This document shows positions 20,330 to 30,348 of a DNA stretch of 42,936 nucleotides, piece by piece. The notes beneath the pieces were generated by a model that was not told the origin of the DNA, ran no database searches, and worked only from the letters and a program-made list of their open reading frames with translations. The stretch is taken from positions 33,570 through 76,505 of the forward strand of contig LDXP01000004.1 of NCBI GenBank assembly GCA_001443385.1, read 5' to 3'. This DNA is from Candidatus Rokubacteria bacterium CSP1-6 (GTDB lineage: Bacteria > Methylomirabilota > Methylomirabilia > Rokubacteriales > CSP1-6). Both the position numbers and the translations under genes were made by a program. Numbering within the stretch: the first letter of the stretch is position 1; the number at the start of each line of letters is the position of its first letter.

Positions 20330-22843
20330 ATGGCATCACGGATCAAGGTGATCGATCTCGCGAAGGAGCTGGGTGTCACCAGCAAGGACCTGATCCAGGC
20401 TCTGGAAGCCCTGGGGCGCAAGAGCATGAGGACGCAGAGTCCCCTCGACGCCGACACGATCCGCGAGCTCCGCGTGAAGCTCGGGCGCGGACGGGAGCTG
20501 CCCGAGGAGCCGAAGCCGAAGCGGGCCAAGGCGGTCCCCAAGGCCCCGGCGGCGAAGAAGAAGGCCGCCGAGGAGAAAGCCCCGGCCGAGAAGGTCGCCG
20601 CGAAGAAAGCGCCAGCCAAGAAGGTCGCAGAGCTCAAGGAAGTCGTTGCCGTGGCCCCGCCGCCGCCGCCCGCTCCTGCGCCCCCCAAACCTGTCGAGGT
20701 GAAGCCGGCCCCGCCGAAGGTGGAGGTCAAGCCGCCCGCGGTGCCGAAGCCGTCCCCTCCGAAGCCCAGAGAGGCGGCGAAGGTCGTTCCGTTCAGGCCG
20801 GCCGCTCCTCCCCCGCCGGCCGCGCCGCCCAGGAAGGTGGCGGCCGCGCCGGCGGCGCCGCCCCCCGTCAGGCCCTTGCCCCCCAAGCCCGTGGAGCGCC
20901 GTGTCGCGCCCGCCGCGCCGCCGGCGGCTCCCGCGAGGCCTGCGGCCGTGGTGGTCACTCTCCAGCCTGCGGCTGGGGGCCCGCCGACGGCGCCACCGGT
21001 CGGGCCTCCGAAGGTGGCCGCACCGCCGCCGCTCAAACCTGCGGCTGCGGGGCCGGTGCCACCGGCTCCGGTCGAGCCTGCCCCCCCTATCGAGGTCAAG
21101 CGCGAGCTCATCCGGCTGGGCGAGTCTGTCACGGTCGGTGAACTCGCTCAGGCCATGCGCCGGAAGTCGGGAGAGGTGATCAAGGCGCTGGTCGAGATGG
21201 GCGTGATGGCCACCGTCAACGAGATTCTCGACCCGACGGCCGCCAAGCTGGTGGCGGACAAGTTCAGCTTCGACGTGGAGGTGCGGACGCTCGAGGGGGA
21301 GGAGCTGCGCGAGGAGGAAGTGGATCCTTCCCAGCTGCGCTTGCGCTCGCCCGTCGTGACCGTGATGGGGCACGTGGACCACGGCAAGACCTCGCTCCTC
21401 GACGCCATCCGGCGCACCAAGGTGGCGGAGAAGGAGTTCGGCGGCATCACCCAGCACATCGGCGCCTACCAGGTGGACACGTCGCACGGCAAGGTCACCT
21501 TCCTGGACACCCCCGGCCACGAAGCCTTCACCGCCATGCGCGCGCGCGGGGCCCGGGTGACGGACATCGTGATCCTCGTTGTGGCCGCCGACGACGGCGT
21601 CATGCCGCAGACCGTCGAGGCTGTCAACCACGCGAAGGCCGCGAACGTCCCCATCATCGTCGCCGTCAACAAGATCGACAAGCCCGGGGCCGACCCGGAG
21701 CGGGTCAAGCGCGAGCTGTCCAATCTCGGGCTGGTGCCGGAGGCGTGGGGCGGCCAGACGATCTACGTGGAGACCTCGGCCAAGAAGGGGACGGGTATCG
21801 AGAACCTGCTGGAGATGACCGGCCTCCAGGCCGAGATCCTCGAGCTCAAGGCCAACCCCAACCGGGCCGGCAAGGGTGTCATCATCGAGGGCCGGCTGGA
21901 CAAAGGGCGCGGCTCCGTGGCCACGGTGCTGATCCAGCAGGGGACGCTCAAGGAAGGCGACGCGGTGGTGGTGGGGCAGCACTCGGGGCGCGTGCGCGCG
22001 ATGTTCAGCCACCTCGGCAAGAAGGTCCGGGCCGCCGGCCCCTCGGACCCGGTGGAGATCCTCGGGCTCTCGGGCGTGCCCCAGGCCGGCGACACCCTCG
22101 TCGCGGTGGAGGACGAGCGGAAGGCGCGGCAGATCGCCACCCTCCGCCAGGATCGCGAGCGGCAGCGCGCCAAGGGCGTCACGCGCGTCACGCTCCAGGA
22201 CCTGCACCAGCAGATCGAGACCGGCGAGGTCAAGGAGCTGCGCCTGATCCTCAAGGCCGACGTCGGGGGTTCGGTGGAAGCCCTCACCGAGTCGCTGGAG
22301 GGGCTCTCGACGGATCAGGTGAAGCTCAAGGTCATCCACGGCTCGGTGGGCACCATCACCGAGAGCGACGTCATGCTGGCCTCCGCCTCTAACGCCATCG
22401 TCCTCGGCTTCAACGTGAAGCCCGAGCCCAAGGCGGCCACCCAGGCCCAGGCGGACGGCGTCGACGTGCGCACCTACAACGTCATCTACGAGGCCATCAA
22501 GGACGTCCGGGCCGCGCTGTCCGGCCTTCTGGCTCCCGAGATCCGCGAGGTGGCGCTGGGCAAGGCCCAGGTGCGCCAGCTCTTCCCGATCTCCAAGCTG
22601 GGGACCATCCTGGGCTCATACGTGACAGAAGGGAAGATCCAGCGCGGCGCCAAGGTGAGGGTCAAGCGCGACGGCACCCTGGTGGGCGAGGGAACGCTCA
22701 ACTCGCTCAAGCGCTTCAAGGACGATGTCCGCGAGGTTCTTCAGGGGCTCGAGTGCGGCATCGGCGTGGACAGCGTCAGCGGGGTCCAGGTCGGCGACGT
22801 GATCGAAGCCTACACCACGGAAGAGGTCGCCCGGACCCTTTGA
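20330..22843 (+). CDS. infB: Translation initiation factor IF-2
   Basis: N-terminal [21 protein letters not shown]; long Ala/Pro/Lys-rich linker; GTPase motifs [41 protein letters not shown]. Confidence 0.97.
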   Translation: MASRIKVIDLAKELGVTSKDLIQALEALGRKSMRTQSPLDADTIRELRVKLGRGRELPEEPKPKRAKAVPKAPAAKKKAAEEKAPAEKVAAKKAPAKKVAELKEVVAVAPPPPPAPAPPKPVEVKPAPPKVEVKPPAVPKPSPPKPREAAKVVPFRPAAPPPPAAPPRKVAAAPAAPPPVRPLPPKPVERRVAPAAPPAAPARPAAVVVTLQPAAGGPPTAPPVGPPKVAAPPPLKPAAAGPVPPAPVEPAPPIEVKRELIRLGESVTVGELAQAMRRKSGEVIKALVEMGVMATVNEILDPTAAKLVADKFSFDVEVRTLEGEELREEEVDPSQLRLRSPVVTVMGHVDHGKTSLLDAIRRTKVAEKEFGGITQHIGAYQVDTSHGKVTFLDTPGHEAFTAMRARGARVTDIVILVVAADDGVMPQTVEAVNHAKAANVPIIVAVNKIDKPGADPERVKRELSNLGLVPEAWGGQTIYVETSAKKGTGIENLLEMTGLQAEILELKANPNRAGKGVIIEGRLDKGRGSVATVLIQQGTLKEGDAVVVGQHSGRVRAMFSHLGKKVRAAGPSDPVEILGLSGVPQAGDTLVAVEDERKARQIATLRQDRERQRAKGVTRVTLQDLHQQIETGEVKELRLILKADVGGSVEALTESLEGLSTDQVKLKVIHGSVGTITESDVMLASASNAIVLGFNVKPEPKAATQAQADGVDVRTYNVIYEAIKDVRAALSGLLAPEIREVALGKAQVRQLFPISKLGTILGSYVTEGKIQRGAKVRVKRDGTLVGEGTLNSLKRFKDDVREVLQGLECGIGVDSVSGVQVGDVIEAYTTEEVARTL

Positions 22844-22859
22844 AGCTCGGTTCACCATT

Positions 22860-22930
22860 TCTCCTCTCCCCCTCACCTTAATCCTCTCCCCCAGCGGGGG
22901 AGAGGGCGGGGTGAGGGGGGGAGGTTGGGT
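22860..22930. repeat. REP-like intergenic palindromic element (CTCTCCCCC-AGC-GGGGGAGAG type)
   Basis: Perfect CCTCTCCCCC (22883-22892) - AGC - GGGGGAGAGG (22896-22905), with outer arms CCCCTCACC / GGTGAGGGG. Confidence 0.75.
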
Positions 22931-22948
22931 GAGAGAGGAGAAGTAGAC

Positions 22949-23239
22949 GTGCATCAGGCTCGGGTCGCGGTCGGAACCGTGGAGCTCCACCTCCCCGACG
23001 TCGACTCCCTCAAGGGGAAGCGCCATATCCTCAAAGGGCTGAAGGAGAAGGTGAGGCAGCGCTTCGAGGTTTCCGTCGCCGAGGTGAACCACCAGGACAC
23101 CTGGCAGCGCGCCACGCTGGCCGTCGCCTGCGTGTCCCCCGACTCGCGCCACGCCAACGAGGTGGTTTCCAAGGCGCTGGACTTCATCGAGGCCAGCGTG
23201 GATGGGCACGTGATCGACGTGCAGATCGAGATCCTTTGA
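22949..23239 (+). CDS. ylxP: YlxP-like DUF503 family protein
   Basis: VGTVELHLPDVDSLKGKRHILKGLKEKVRQRFEVSVAEVNHQDTWQRATLAVACVS; located between infB and rbfA. GTG 22949 preceded by AGAGGAG. Confidence 0.9.
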   Translation: MHQARVAVGTVELHLPDVDSLKGKRHILKGLKEKVRQRFEVSVAEVNHQDTWQRATLAVACVSPDSRHANEVVSKALDFIEASVDGHVIDVQIEIL

Positions 23240-23240
23240 T

Positions 23241-23609
23241 ATGCAGCCGAAGCGTCTCGAACGGGTGAACCAGCTCATCAAGGAGGAGATCTCTCGCGTC
23301 CTCCAGCGGGAGCTCAAGGACCCGCGGCTCGGGTTCGTCACCGTGACCGACGTGGAGGTCACCAAGGACCTGCGCTTGGCGAAGGTGTACGTGTCCATCC
23401 TCGGCCCCGAAGAGAAATGGAAGGCGTCGCTGGCAGCGCTGGAGAGCGCCCGGGGGTTCATCCACAACTGGCTCCGTCATCACCTGTCCCTCCGCGTCAC
23501 GCCATCGCTGCTCTTCCGCCCGGACCGCTCTATGGCGCACGCCGCGCAGATTCAGGAACTGCTCGCCGAGCTCAAGTCCGGAGAGGCGGCGCCGGGCGGG
23601 GATGCCTGA
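23241..23609 (+). CDS. rbfA: Ribosome-binding factor A
   Basis: KRLERVNQLIKEEISRVLQRELKDPRLGFVTVTDVEVTKDLRLAKVYVSIL. Confidence 0.95.
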   Translation: MQPKRLERVNQLIKEEISRVLQRELKDPRLGFVTVTDVEVTKDLRLAKVYVSILGPEEKWKASLAALESARGFIHNWLRHHLSLRVTPSLLFRPDRSMAHAAQIQELLAELKSGEAAPGGDA

Positions 23610-24582
23610 GGCGGCCTTCCCGGTCCCGGCCGAGCTCGTGGGGCTGCTCCGCGCCCCGCGCGGCCGCGTGCTCCTGCTCGGCACCGTTCAGCCCGACGGG
23701 GATCTGCTGGGCTCCCAGATCGGCCTGGGCCTGGCCCTCGCCACCGCGGGGGCGGCCGTCACGCTCGCCGGCCCCCACGCCGTGCCGGAGGTCTTCGGAT
23801 TCCTGCCGGGGGCGGCCCTCGTCGAGCGGTGGGAGCGGGCGCCGGGGTCTTTCGACCTCGTGATCCTGGTGGACTGCCCTGACCCGTCGCGCACGAACGG
23901 CCTCCTCGAGGGGAGCCGCGGGCCGGCGACGCGGGTCGTCAGCATCGACCATCACCCCGACAGCCGGCGCTACGCCGACGTCCACTGGGTCGAACCCACG
24001 GCCTCGGCCACGGGCGAGATGGTCTACGACCTGCTCCAAGCGCTCGGGCTCAAGGTGACCCCGGAGATCGCCACCAACCTCTACACCTCTATCCACACCG
24101 ACACCGGCTCCTTCCGCTACTCGAACACCACGCCGCGGGCGCTGAGGATCGCCGCCGACCTCGTTGCTCACGGCGCCCGGCCCGAGCTGGTGGCGGGGGC
24201 ACTCTACGAGGGCCGGCGGCCGGAGGACCTCCACCGGCTCGGCGAGGTCCTCGCCCGCGTGGAAGTGAGCCCCGACGGCCGGGTCGCATGGCTCGCTCTG
24301 CCGGCGGGCAGCGTGCCCGAGGCCTTCGTGACGGCCGAGGATCTGGTGAACTACCCGCGCTCCATCGCCAGCGTCAAGGTGGCGGCTCTGTTCCGCGAGA
24401 TCGGCCCCGGCAGCGTTAAGGTGAGCCTCCGCGCCAAGGGCGAAGTCAACGTCGGCCGGATCGCGGCCGCGTTCGGCGGCGGAGGGCACACCAACGCCGC
24501 CGGCTGCACCATCGCGGGGAGCCTTGCCGAGGCGCGGGACGCCATCCTGAAGGCTGTGGCCGAAGCGCTCGGGAAGCGGTAG
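23602..24582 (+). CDS. nrnA: DHH/DHHA1 family phosphoesterase (NrnA-like oligoribonuclease/pAp phosphatase)
   Basis: TVQPDGDLLGS, ILVDCPDPSR, SIDHHPDSRRYADVHWVEPTASATGEMVYDLL, FGGGGHTNAAG. Confidence 0.9.
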   Translation: MPEAAFPVPAELVGLLRAPRGRVLLLGTVQPDGDLLGSQIGLGLALATAGAAVTLAGPHAVPEVFGFLPGAALVERWERAPGSFDLVILVDCPDPSRTNGLLEGSRGPATRVVSIDHHPDSRRYADVHWVEPTASATGEMVYDLLQALGLKVTPEIATNLYTSIHTDTGSFRYSNTTPRALRIAADLVAHGARPELVAGALYEGRRPEDLHRLGEVLARVEVSPDGRVAWLALPAGSVPEAFVTAEDLVNYPRSIASVKVAALFREIGPGSVKVSLRAKGEVNVGRIAAAFGGGGHTNAAGCTIAGSLAEARDAILKAVAEALGKR

Positions 24583-24590
24583 AGACGGGC

Positions 24591-25514
24591 GTGGGACGCT
24601 CGGGAATCCTGATTATCGAGAAGGGGCCGGGGGTCAGCTCGTTTCACGCCGTGGCGCACCTCCGGCGCGTCCTGCGCGCCGGGAAGGTCGGTCACGGGGG
24701 CACGCTGGATCCCGAAGCCACCGGCGTATTGCCGATCCTCGTCAACGAGGCGACGAAGCTGACCCCGTACTTCGTGGATCACGACAAGGAGTACCTGGCC
24801 ACGGTCCGCCTGGGCGTCGTCACCGACACCCAGGACCTGTCGGGAACGGTGCTCCGGACGTCTCCCGTGCCGGCGCTGACCGCCGGAGACATCGAGGCGG
24901 CGCTCGGCCGCTTCGTCGGAGTGATCCAGCAGGTTCCTCCCATGTTTTCAGCGCTGCACCGTGGCGGCCGGCGGCTCTACGAGCTGGCCCGCCAGGGCGT
25001 GGAGGTGGAGCGGGAGCCGCGGGAAGTCCAGATTCACTCGCTCGCCCTGGGATCGGTGGCGCTGCCCTCCTTCACGATCCGCGTCGTGTGCGGCCGTGGG
25101 ACCTACATCCGGACGCTCTGCTCCGATGTGGGCGAGGCGCTTGGCCCGGGCGCTGCCCTTGAGAAGCTCGTTCGCACTCGCGTGGGCCCTTATACGCTCG
25201 AGGACGCGCTCCCGTGGGCCCTCGTGCGGGAGGCGTGCGACCCGGCCGTCTTCTGGGAGCGGCTCCTGCCTCCAGACTCCGCCCTCGCCGGCCGGCCGAA
25301 GGTCACGCTGGAGGCGGGGGCCGCCGACGCCCTGCTTCACGGTCAGGCGGTCCCGGTGCCCGCGGCCGATGCCGATGCCCGCGGGGTCGTGCGCGTGTAT
25401 GACGCTGACGGGGACTTCCTGGGCGTCGGCCGAGTGGTGGAGGGCGGTGAGCGCGTGAAGCCCGAACGGATCCTGCATGGAGATCGTCCTAGGTCTCGAG
25501 TCCTACCCGCCTGA
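24591..25514 (+). CDS. truB: tRNA pseudouridine(55) synthase
   Basis: KVGHGGTLDPEATGVLPILVNEATKLTPYF; DKEYLATVRLGVVTDTQDLSG; QQVPPMFSALHRGGRRLYELARQG; CGRGTYIRTLCSDVGEALG. Confidence 0.96.
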   Translation: MGRSGILIIEKGPGVSSFHAVAHLRRVLRAGKVGHGGTLDPEATGVLPILVNEATKLTPYFVDHDKEYLATVRLGVVTDTQDLSGTVLRTSPVPALTAGDIEAALGRFVGVIQQVPPMFSALHRGGRRLYELARQGVEVEREPREVQIHSLALGSVALPSFTIRVVCGRGTYIRTLCSDVGEALGPGAALEKLVRTRVGPYTLEDALPWALVREACDPAVFWERLLPPDSALAGRPKVTLEAGAADALLHGQAVPVPAADADARGVVRVYDADGDFLGVGRVVEGGERVKPERILHGDRPRSRVLPA

Positions 25515-26415
25515 CAGCCCTCCGAGCGTCGTGGCCCTCGGGGCCTTTGACGGGATCCATCTCGCCCATCAGAAGATCCTCGCCACCGCTCGCACCCGGG
25601 CCCGCGCGCTCGGCCTCCGGGCGCTGGCGTGCACGTTCGATCCCCACCCGCTAACGGTCCTCCAGCCCGAGCGCGCGCCAGCCCCGATCACCGAGCTCGC
25701 CGAAAACCTCGCCCGCATCGCCGAGCAGGGGCTCGACACCGCGGTGGTCATCGTCTTCACGCGGGAGTTCTCGCTCCTCGAGGCTGAGGCCTTCGTGAAA
25801 GACGTGCTGGTGGGGCGCCTCAAGGCGCGCGAGGTGGTGGTGGGGTTCAATCACACCTTCGGGCGGGGCGCCCGGGGGAACGCCCGGCTCCTCGCGGAGC
25901 TGGGGCCGCAGTACGGGTTCGTCGCCCACGTGATCCCGCCGCTCGTCGTGGGCGGGGTCGCCGTCTCGTCCTCGGGGATCCGTCAGGCGCTGGTGGCGGG
26001 GGACGTGGCGCGGGCCCGGAAGTTGCTGGGCCACCCCTACACGGTCCGGGGGCGGGTGCTGAGGGGGAAGGGGCGGGGCCGGCAGCTCGGCTTCCCCACG
26101 GCGAACCTCAAGCCGGAGCGGGAGTTGATTGTGCCCGCCGGCGTCTACGCCGGCCGGGCCTCCTGGGAGGGGGGCCGGGCGGGCGCCGTGGTCAACGTCG
26201 GGATCCGTCCCACGTTCGGGGAGGGCGAGTACTGGGTGGAAGCCTATCTGCTCGACTTCGCGGGGGATTTGTACGATTCGCTGCTGGTGCTGGAGTTCGA
26301 AGAGCGCATCCGGCCCGAACAGAAGTTCCCCGACGTCGAGGCGCTCCGGGCCCAAGTGGCGAGCGACGTCGCCACGGCTGCTCGGCTGCTCGGGATCTCC
26401 CCGGCGCGCTCCTGA
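25477..26415 (+). CDS. ribF: Bifunctional riboflavin kinase/FAD synthetase
   Basis: VVALGAFDGIHLAHQKIL; CTFDPHPLTVL; VVGFNHTFGRGARGN; VSSSGIRQALVAGDVARARKLLGHPY; GRGRQLGFPTANL. Overlaps truB by 38 nt. Confidence 0.95.
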   Translation: MEIVLGLESYPPDSPPSVVALGAFDGIHLAHQKILATARTRARALGLRALACTFDPHPLTVLQPERAPAPITELAENLARIAEQGLDTAVVIVFTREFSLLEAEAFVKDVLVGRLKAREVVVGFNHTFGRGARGNARLLAELGPQYGFVAHVIPPLVVGGVAVSSSGIRQALVAGDVARARKLLGHPYTVRGRVLRGKGRGRQLGFPTANLKPERELIVPAGVYAGRASWEGGRAGAVVNVGIRPTFGEGEYWVEAYLLDFAGDLYDSLLVLEFEERIRPEQKFPDVEALRAQVASDVATAARLLGISPARS

Positions 26416-26484
26416 TTCCCTTTACTTCAGGCACTCCGTATGCTACCCTCAACGGCGTAATTCATTGGAAGGACGAAGGTTTTT

Positions 26485-26549
26485 GGAACCCACTCGTTCG
26501 GGGCGCGAGCTCCGGGGTTGGGCGATTGGGGGCGGGGCCCCCGGAGGAG
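26485..26549 (+). promoter_or_regulatory. Candidate structured leader of rpsO (two dyads, the second abutting the SD)
   Basis: AACCC (26487-26491)/GGGTT (26515-26519) enclosing CTCG (26493-26496)/CGAG (26506-26509); then GGGGG (26528-26532)/CCCCC (26538-26542) directly before GGAGGAG. Confidence 0.45.
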
Positions 26550-26556
26550 CGTTCGC

Positions 26557-26826
26557 ATGCCGGTTGCAGTCGAAAGGAAGAAGAGCCTCATCGAACAGTT
26601 CCGACTCCACGAAGGGGACACCGGCTCGCCCGAGGTCCAGATCGCGCTCCTGTCGGAGCGCATCAACGGCCTGACCGATCACTTCAAGCTGCATGTGAAG
26701 GATCACCACTCCCGGCGGGGCCTGTTGATGCTCATCGGCACGCGCCGCAGTCTCCTGGAGTATCTCAGAAAGAAGGATCCGGAGCGGTTTCGGGCCCTGA
26801 CTGAAAAGCTCGGGATCCGCGGGTGA
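26557..26826 (+). CDS. rpsO: 30S ribosomal protein S15 (uS15)
   Basis: [71 protein letters not shown]. Confidence 0.97.
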   Translation: MPVAVERKKSLIEQFRLHEGDTGSPEVQIALLSERINGLTDHFKLHVKDHHSRRGLLMLIGTRRSLLEYLRKKDPERFRALTEKLGIRG

Positions 26827-26925
26827 GGGCGGCTCCGGCGTTTTCCGGCCCCGAGCGCACCGGCTGTTCCCCTTCATCGTCGCTGTTCCTTGACTTCCCC
26901 CTGACGCAGGAGGCACGACGCACGT

Positions 26926-29043
26926 ATGGCGCATTCAACGGCGGTTGAGATCGGCGGCAGGACCCTCACGCTCGAGACCGGGCGCGTCGCCCGGCAGGCC
27001 GACGGCGCGGTGATGGTGCGCTACGGCGGGACCGTGGTGCTCGCTACCGTGGTGGCGACCAGGACCCCCCTCGAGGGGGTCGATTTCTTTCCGCTCACGG
27101 TGGACTACCGGGAGCGGGCCTACGCCGGCGGCCGCATCCCCGGCGGGTTCTTCAAGCGGGAAGGGCGGCCGGTCGAAAAGGAGATCCTGACCTCGCGCCT
27201 CATCGACCGCCCCCTCCGCCCGCTCTTTCCCAAGGCCTTCAAGCACGAGGTCCAGGTGCTCGACCTGGTGATCTCCGGGGATCAGGAGAACGATCCCGAC
27301 GTGCTGGCCGTGGTGGGATCGTCGGCCGCGCTCGCGATCTCGGGGATTCCCTTCAACGGTCCCGTGGGCGCCGTGCGGGTCGGGCTGGTGGACGGCCGGC
27401 TCGTGGCCAACCCGACGGAGGCCCAGCGGGCCGTCTCCGCGCTGGACCTGGTGATCGCGGGGACCGAAGAGGCGGTGCTGATGGTGGAGGGCGGAGCCAA
27501 GGAGGTGCCGGAGGAGATGATGGTCCGGGCCATCGCCTTCGGCCACGAGCAGTGCCGGGCGCTGGCTCGGGCTCAGAAGGAGCTTCGCGCCGCGGCCGGC
27601 AAGCCGGCGTGGCCGTTCGATCCCCACGCGGGGGAGGATGCCGCCCTCGAGGCGCGGGTCCGCGAGCTCGCGGCGGCGAAGATCGCCCAGGCGCTGGCCA
27701 TCCACGAAAAGCAGGCGCGGGCGCAGGCCATGAACCAGGTGTTCGAGGAGGTCTTCCAGGCGCTGGGGGCCGACGCGGCGGTCAAAGGACCGGCCCGGGA
27801 GGCCTTCGAGAAGGTGGAAAAGGCGGAAGTGCGGCGGATGGTGCTCGAAAAGGGGGTGAGGGTGGACGGGCGGGGCCTCTCCGACACCCGCCCCATCACC
27901 TCGGAGGTGGGCTACCTGCCGCGGGCCCACGGCTCGGCGCTCTTCACCCGGGGCGAGACCCAGGCCCTGGTGGCGGTCACGCTGGGGACCAAGCAGGACG
28001 AGCAGAAGATCGAGGACCTTTCGGGCGAGTCCTACCGGCACTTCATGCTCCACTATAACTTCCCGTCATTTTCCGTGGGCGAGGTGCGGCGCTTCGGCGG
28101 GCCCGGCCGGCGCGAGATCGGCCACGGGGCGCTCGCCGAGCGCGCCGTGGGAGCGGTGCTGCCGACGAAGGAGGCGTTCCCGTACACGATCCGCATCGTG
28201 TCGGACATCCTGGAGTCCAACGGCTCGTCCTCGATGGCGACTGTGTGCGGGGCGAGCCTCTCGCTCATGGACGCGGGAGTGCCGCTCCGGGCGCCGGTGG
28301 CGGGGATCGCCATGGGACTCATCAAGGAAGGAGACCGGGTGGCCATCCTGACGGACATCATGGGGACCGAAGACCACTACGGCGACATGGACTTCAAGGT
28401 GGCGGGCACCGAGGCCGGCGTGACCGCGCTCCAGATGGACATCAAGACGGCGGGGGTCTCGACCGAGCTCATGGGGCGAGCGCTGGCCCAGGCCCGGGAA
28501 GCCCGGCTCCACGTCCTGGCCAAAATGCGCGAGGCCATCGAGAAGCCGCGCCCCGAGCTCTCCCCCTACGCCCCCCGCTTCGTCACGATCAAGATCCGCC
28601 CGGAGAAGATCCGCGAGGTCATCGGGCCGGGCGGCAAGGTCATCCGGGGGATCCAGGAGCAGACCGGCGTCAAGATCGACGTGGAGGACGACGGTCGCGT
28701 CACGGTGTTCTCGGCCGACAACAGCGCGGTCCAGAAGGCCGTGGCCATCATCCAGGACATCGTCCGGGAGGTGGAGGTCGACCGGATCTACGTCGGCAAG
28801 GTAAAGAAGATCGTCGAGTTCGGGGCCTTCGTGGAGGTGATCCCGGGTACCGAGGGGCTGCTCCACATTTCCCAGATCGCCGAGGCGCGCATCAGGGCCG
28901 TGACCGACGTGCTGGCCGAAGGCGACGAAGTGCTGGTCAAGGTGATCGAGGTGGACCCGAGCGGCAAGATCCGGCTGTCCCGCAAGACGGCGCTCCGCGA
29001 ACAGCCGGCGCTGGCCGACAAGGAAAAGCGCAAGAACCCCTAG
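26926..29043 (+). CDS. pnp: Polyribonucleotide nucleotidyltransferase
   Basis: Two RNase PH-like domains (LTVDYRERAYAGGRIPGGFFKREGRP; GRREIGHGALAERA; SDILESNGSSSMATVCGASLSLMDAGVP), KH (KIREVIGPGGKVIRGIQEQTG) and S1 domains. Confidence 0.97.
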   Translation: MAHSTAVEIGGRTLTLETGRVARQADGAVMVRYGGTVVLATVVATRTPLEGVDFFPLTVDYRERAYAGGRIPGGFFKREGRPVEKEILTSRLIDRPLRPLFPKAFKHEVQVLDLVISGDQENDPDVLAVVGSSAALAISGIPFNGPVGAVRVGLVDGRLVANPTEAQRAVSALDLVIAGTEEAVLMVEGGAKEVPEEMMVRAIAFGHEQCRALARAQKELRAAAGKPAWPFDPHAGEDAALEARVRELAAAKIAQALAIHEKQARAQAMNQVFEEVFQALGADAAVKGPAREAFEKVEKAEVRRMVLEKGVRVDGRGLSDTRPITSEVGYLPRAHGSALFTRGETQALVAVTLGTKQDEQKIEDLSGESYRHFMLHYNFPSFSVGEVRRFGGPGRREIGHGALAERAVGAVLPTKEAFPYTIRIVSDILESNGSSSMATVCGASLSLMDAGVPLRAPVAGIAMGLIKEGDRVAILTDIMGTEDHYGDMDFKVAGTEAGVTALQMDIKTAGVSTELMGRALAQAREARLHVLAKMREAIEKPRPELSPYAPRFVTIKIRPEKIREVIGPGGKVIRGIQEQTGVKIDVEDDGRVTVFSADNSAVQKAVAIIQDIVREVEVDRIYVGKVKKIVEFGAFVEVIPGTEGLLHISQIAEARIRAVTDVLAEGDEVLVKVIEVDPSGKIRLSRKTALREQPALADKEKRKNP

Positions 29044-29060
29044 CCCACGGAGGGTAGTTG

Positions 29061-30326
29061 GTGGCCGAAGAGTACCTGAAGAGCGTCCTCCCCAACGGGA
29101 TCCGCGTGGTCACCGAGTGGATGCCCCACGTCCGCTCGGTCGCCGTCGGGATCTGGGTGGACACGGGCTCCCGGAACGAGCCCGCCGAGCGCGGCGGGGT
29201 CTCCCACCTGATTGAGCACTTGGTCTTCAAGGGCACCCAGACCCGGACCGCCGAGGAGATCGCCCGGACGATGGACTCGGTGGGCGGCCAGATGGATGCC
29301 TTCACTGCGAAGGAGCACACCTGCTTCTTCGTCAATGTGCTCGACGAGCACCTGCCGCTCGCGGTCGATCTCCTCACCGACATCCTGCGCCACCCGCGCT
29401 TCGGGGCGGAGGACATCGAGAAGGAGAAGTCGGTGGTCCTCCAGGAGATCAAGATGGTGGAGGACACGCCGGACGACCTGATCCACGACCTGTTCGCCGA
29501 GCGCCTCTGGCCCGGCCACCCGCTGGGTCGCCCCATTCTGGGAAGCCGCGACGGAGTCCAGGGCCTGAGCCGGGAGACCATCCTCGGCCACTTCCAGCAG
29601 GAGTACTCCCCCGGGAAGATCACGGTGGCCGTGGCAGGGCACGCCGATCACGACGAGGTCCTGCGGCTCCTCGCCCCGCGCTTCGACGGGTTCGAGGGCC
29701 CCTCGGCCCAGCGGAACGGCGGCCCGCCGACGTCGCAGGTGACCGTGGAGATGGTCGAGAAGACGCTCGAGCAGGTGCACGTCGTGGCGGGGTTTCCGGG
29801 GCTCACCCACACGGCGCCGGAACGGTACGCGCTCTACGTCCTGAACGACATCATCGGCGGGAGCATGTCCTCGCGCCTCTTCCAGCAGGTGCGGGAGCGC
29901 CAGGGGCTGGTCTACTCGATCCACTCGGGGACCCAGGCTTACCACGACACGGGGCTCCTCTACATCTACGCCGCGACGGACGCGGCGAACTTCGCCCAAG
30001 TCCTGAAGCTGATCCTGAAGGAGCTCCGCGACCTCAAGAAGGACGGCGTCGGGACCGCCGAGCTCCAGCGGGCCAAGGATCACCTGAAGGGAAACCTGAT
30101 GCTCTCCCTGGAGTCCACCTCGAGCCGGATGAGCCGGCTGGCCAAGCAGGAGCTCTACTTCGGCTCGTTCTTCTCCCTCGACGAGATGCTGTCGGCCATC
30201 GACGCGGTCGGCGAGGAGGAGGTGCAGGCGCTGATCCACCGCCTGCTGGACGAGGAGCAGCTGTCGATGCTGACACTGGGACCGCTGGACCGGCGTCAGC
30301 TGCCGCGGGAACTCAGCCACCGGTAA
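29061..30326 (+). CDS. M16 family zinc peptidase (processing-peptidase-like)
   Basis: GGVSHLIEHLVFKGT (HxxEH) with downstream E; C-terminal NDIIGGSMSSRLFQQVRERQGLVYSI. Confidence 0.93.
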   Translation: MAEEYLKSVLPNGIRVVTEWMPHVRSVAVGIWVDTGSRNEPAERGGVSHLIEHLVFKGTQTRTAEEIARTMDSVGGQMDAFTAKEHTCFFVNVLDEHLPLAVDLLTDILRHPRFGAEDIEKEKSVVLQEIKMVEDTPDDLIHDLFAERLWPGHPLGRPILGSRDGVQGLSRETILGHFQQEYSPGKITVAVAGHADHDEVLRLLAPRFDGFEGPSAQRNGGPPTSQVTVEMVEKTLEQVHVVAGFPGLTHTAPERYALYVLNDIIGGSMSSRLFQQVRERQGLVYSIHSGTQAYHDTGLLYIYAATDAANFAQVLKLILKELRDLKKDGVGTAELQRAKDHLKGNLMLSLESTSSRMSRLAKQELYFGSFFSLDEMLSAIDAVGEEEVQALIHRLLDEEQLSMLTLGPLDRRQLPRELSHR

Positions 30327-30348
30327 CGCCTAACCGGAGGAGGGCGCC

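Noticed and set aside
20530-21080. Repetitive Pro/Ala/Lys-coding tract resembling a tandem repeat
   Set aside because: Ordinary low-complexity linker between the IF-2 N-domain and GTPase domain.
20336-22339. 667-aa minus-strand ORF opposite infB
   Set aside because: Mirror of the repetitive Ala/Pro/Lys linker of IF-2; not a plausible protein.
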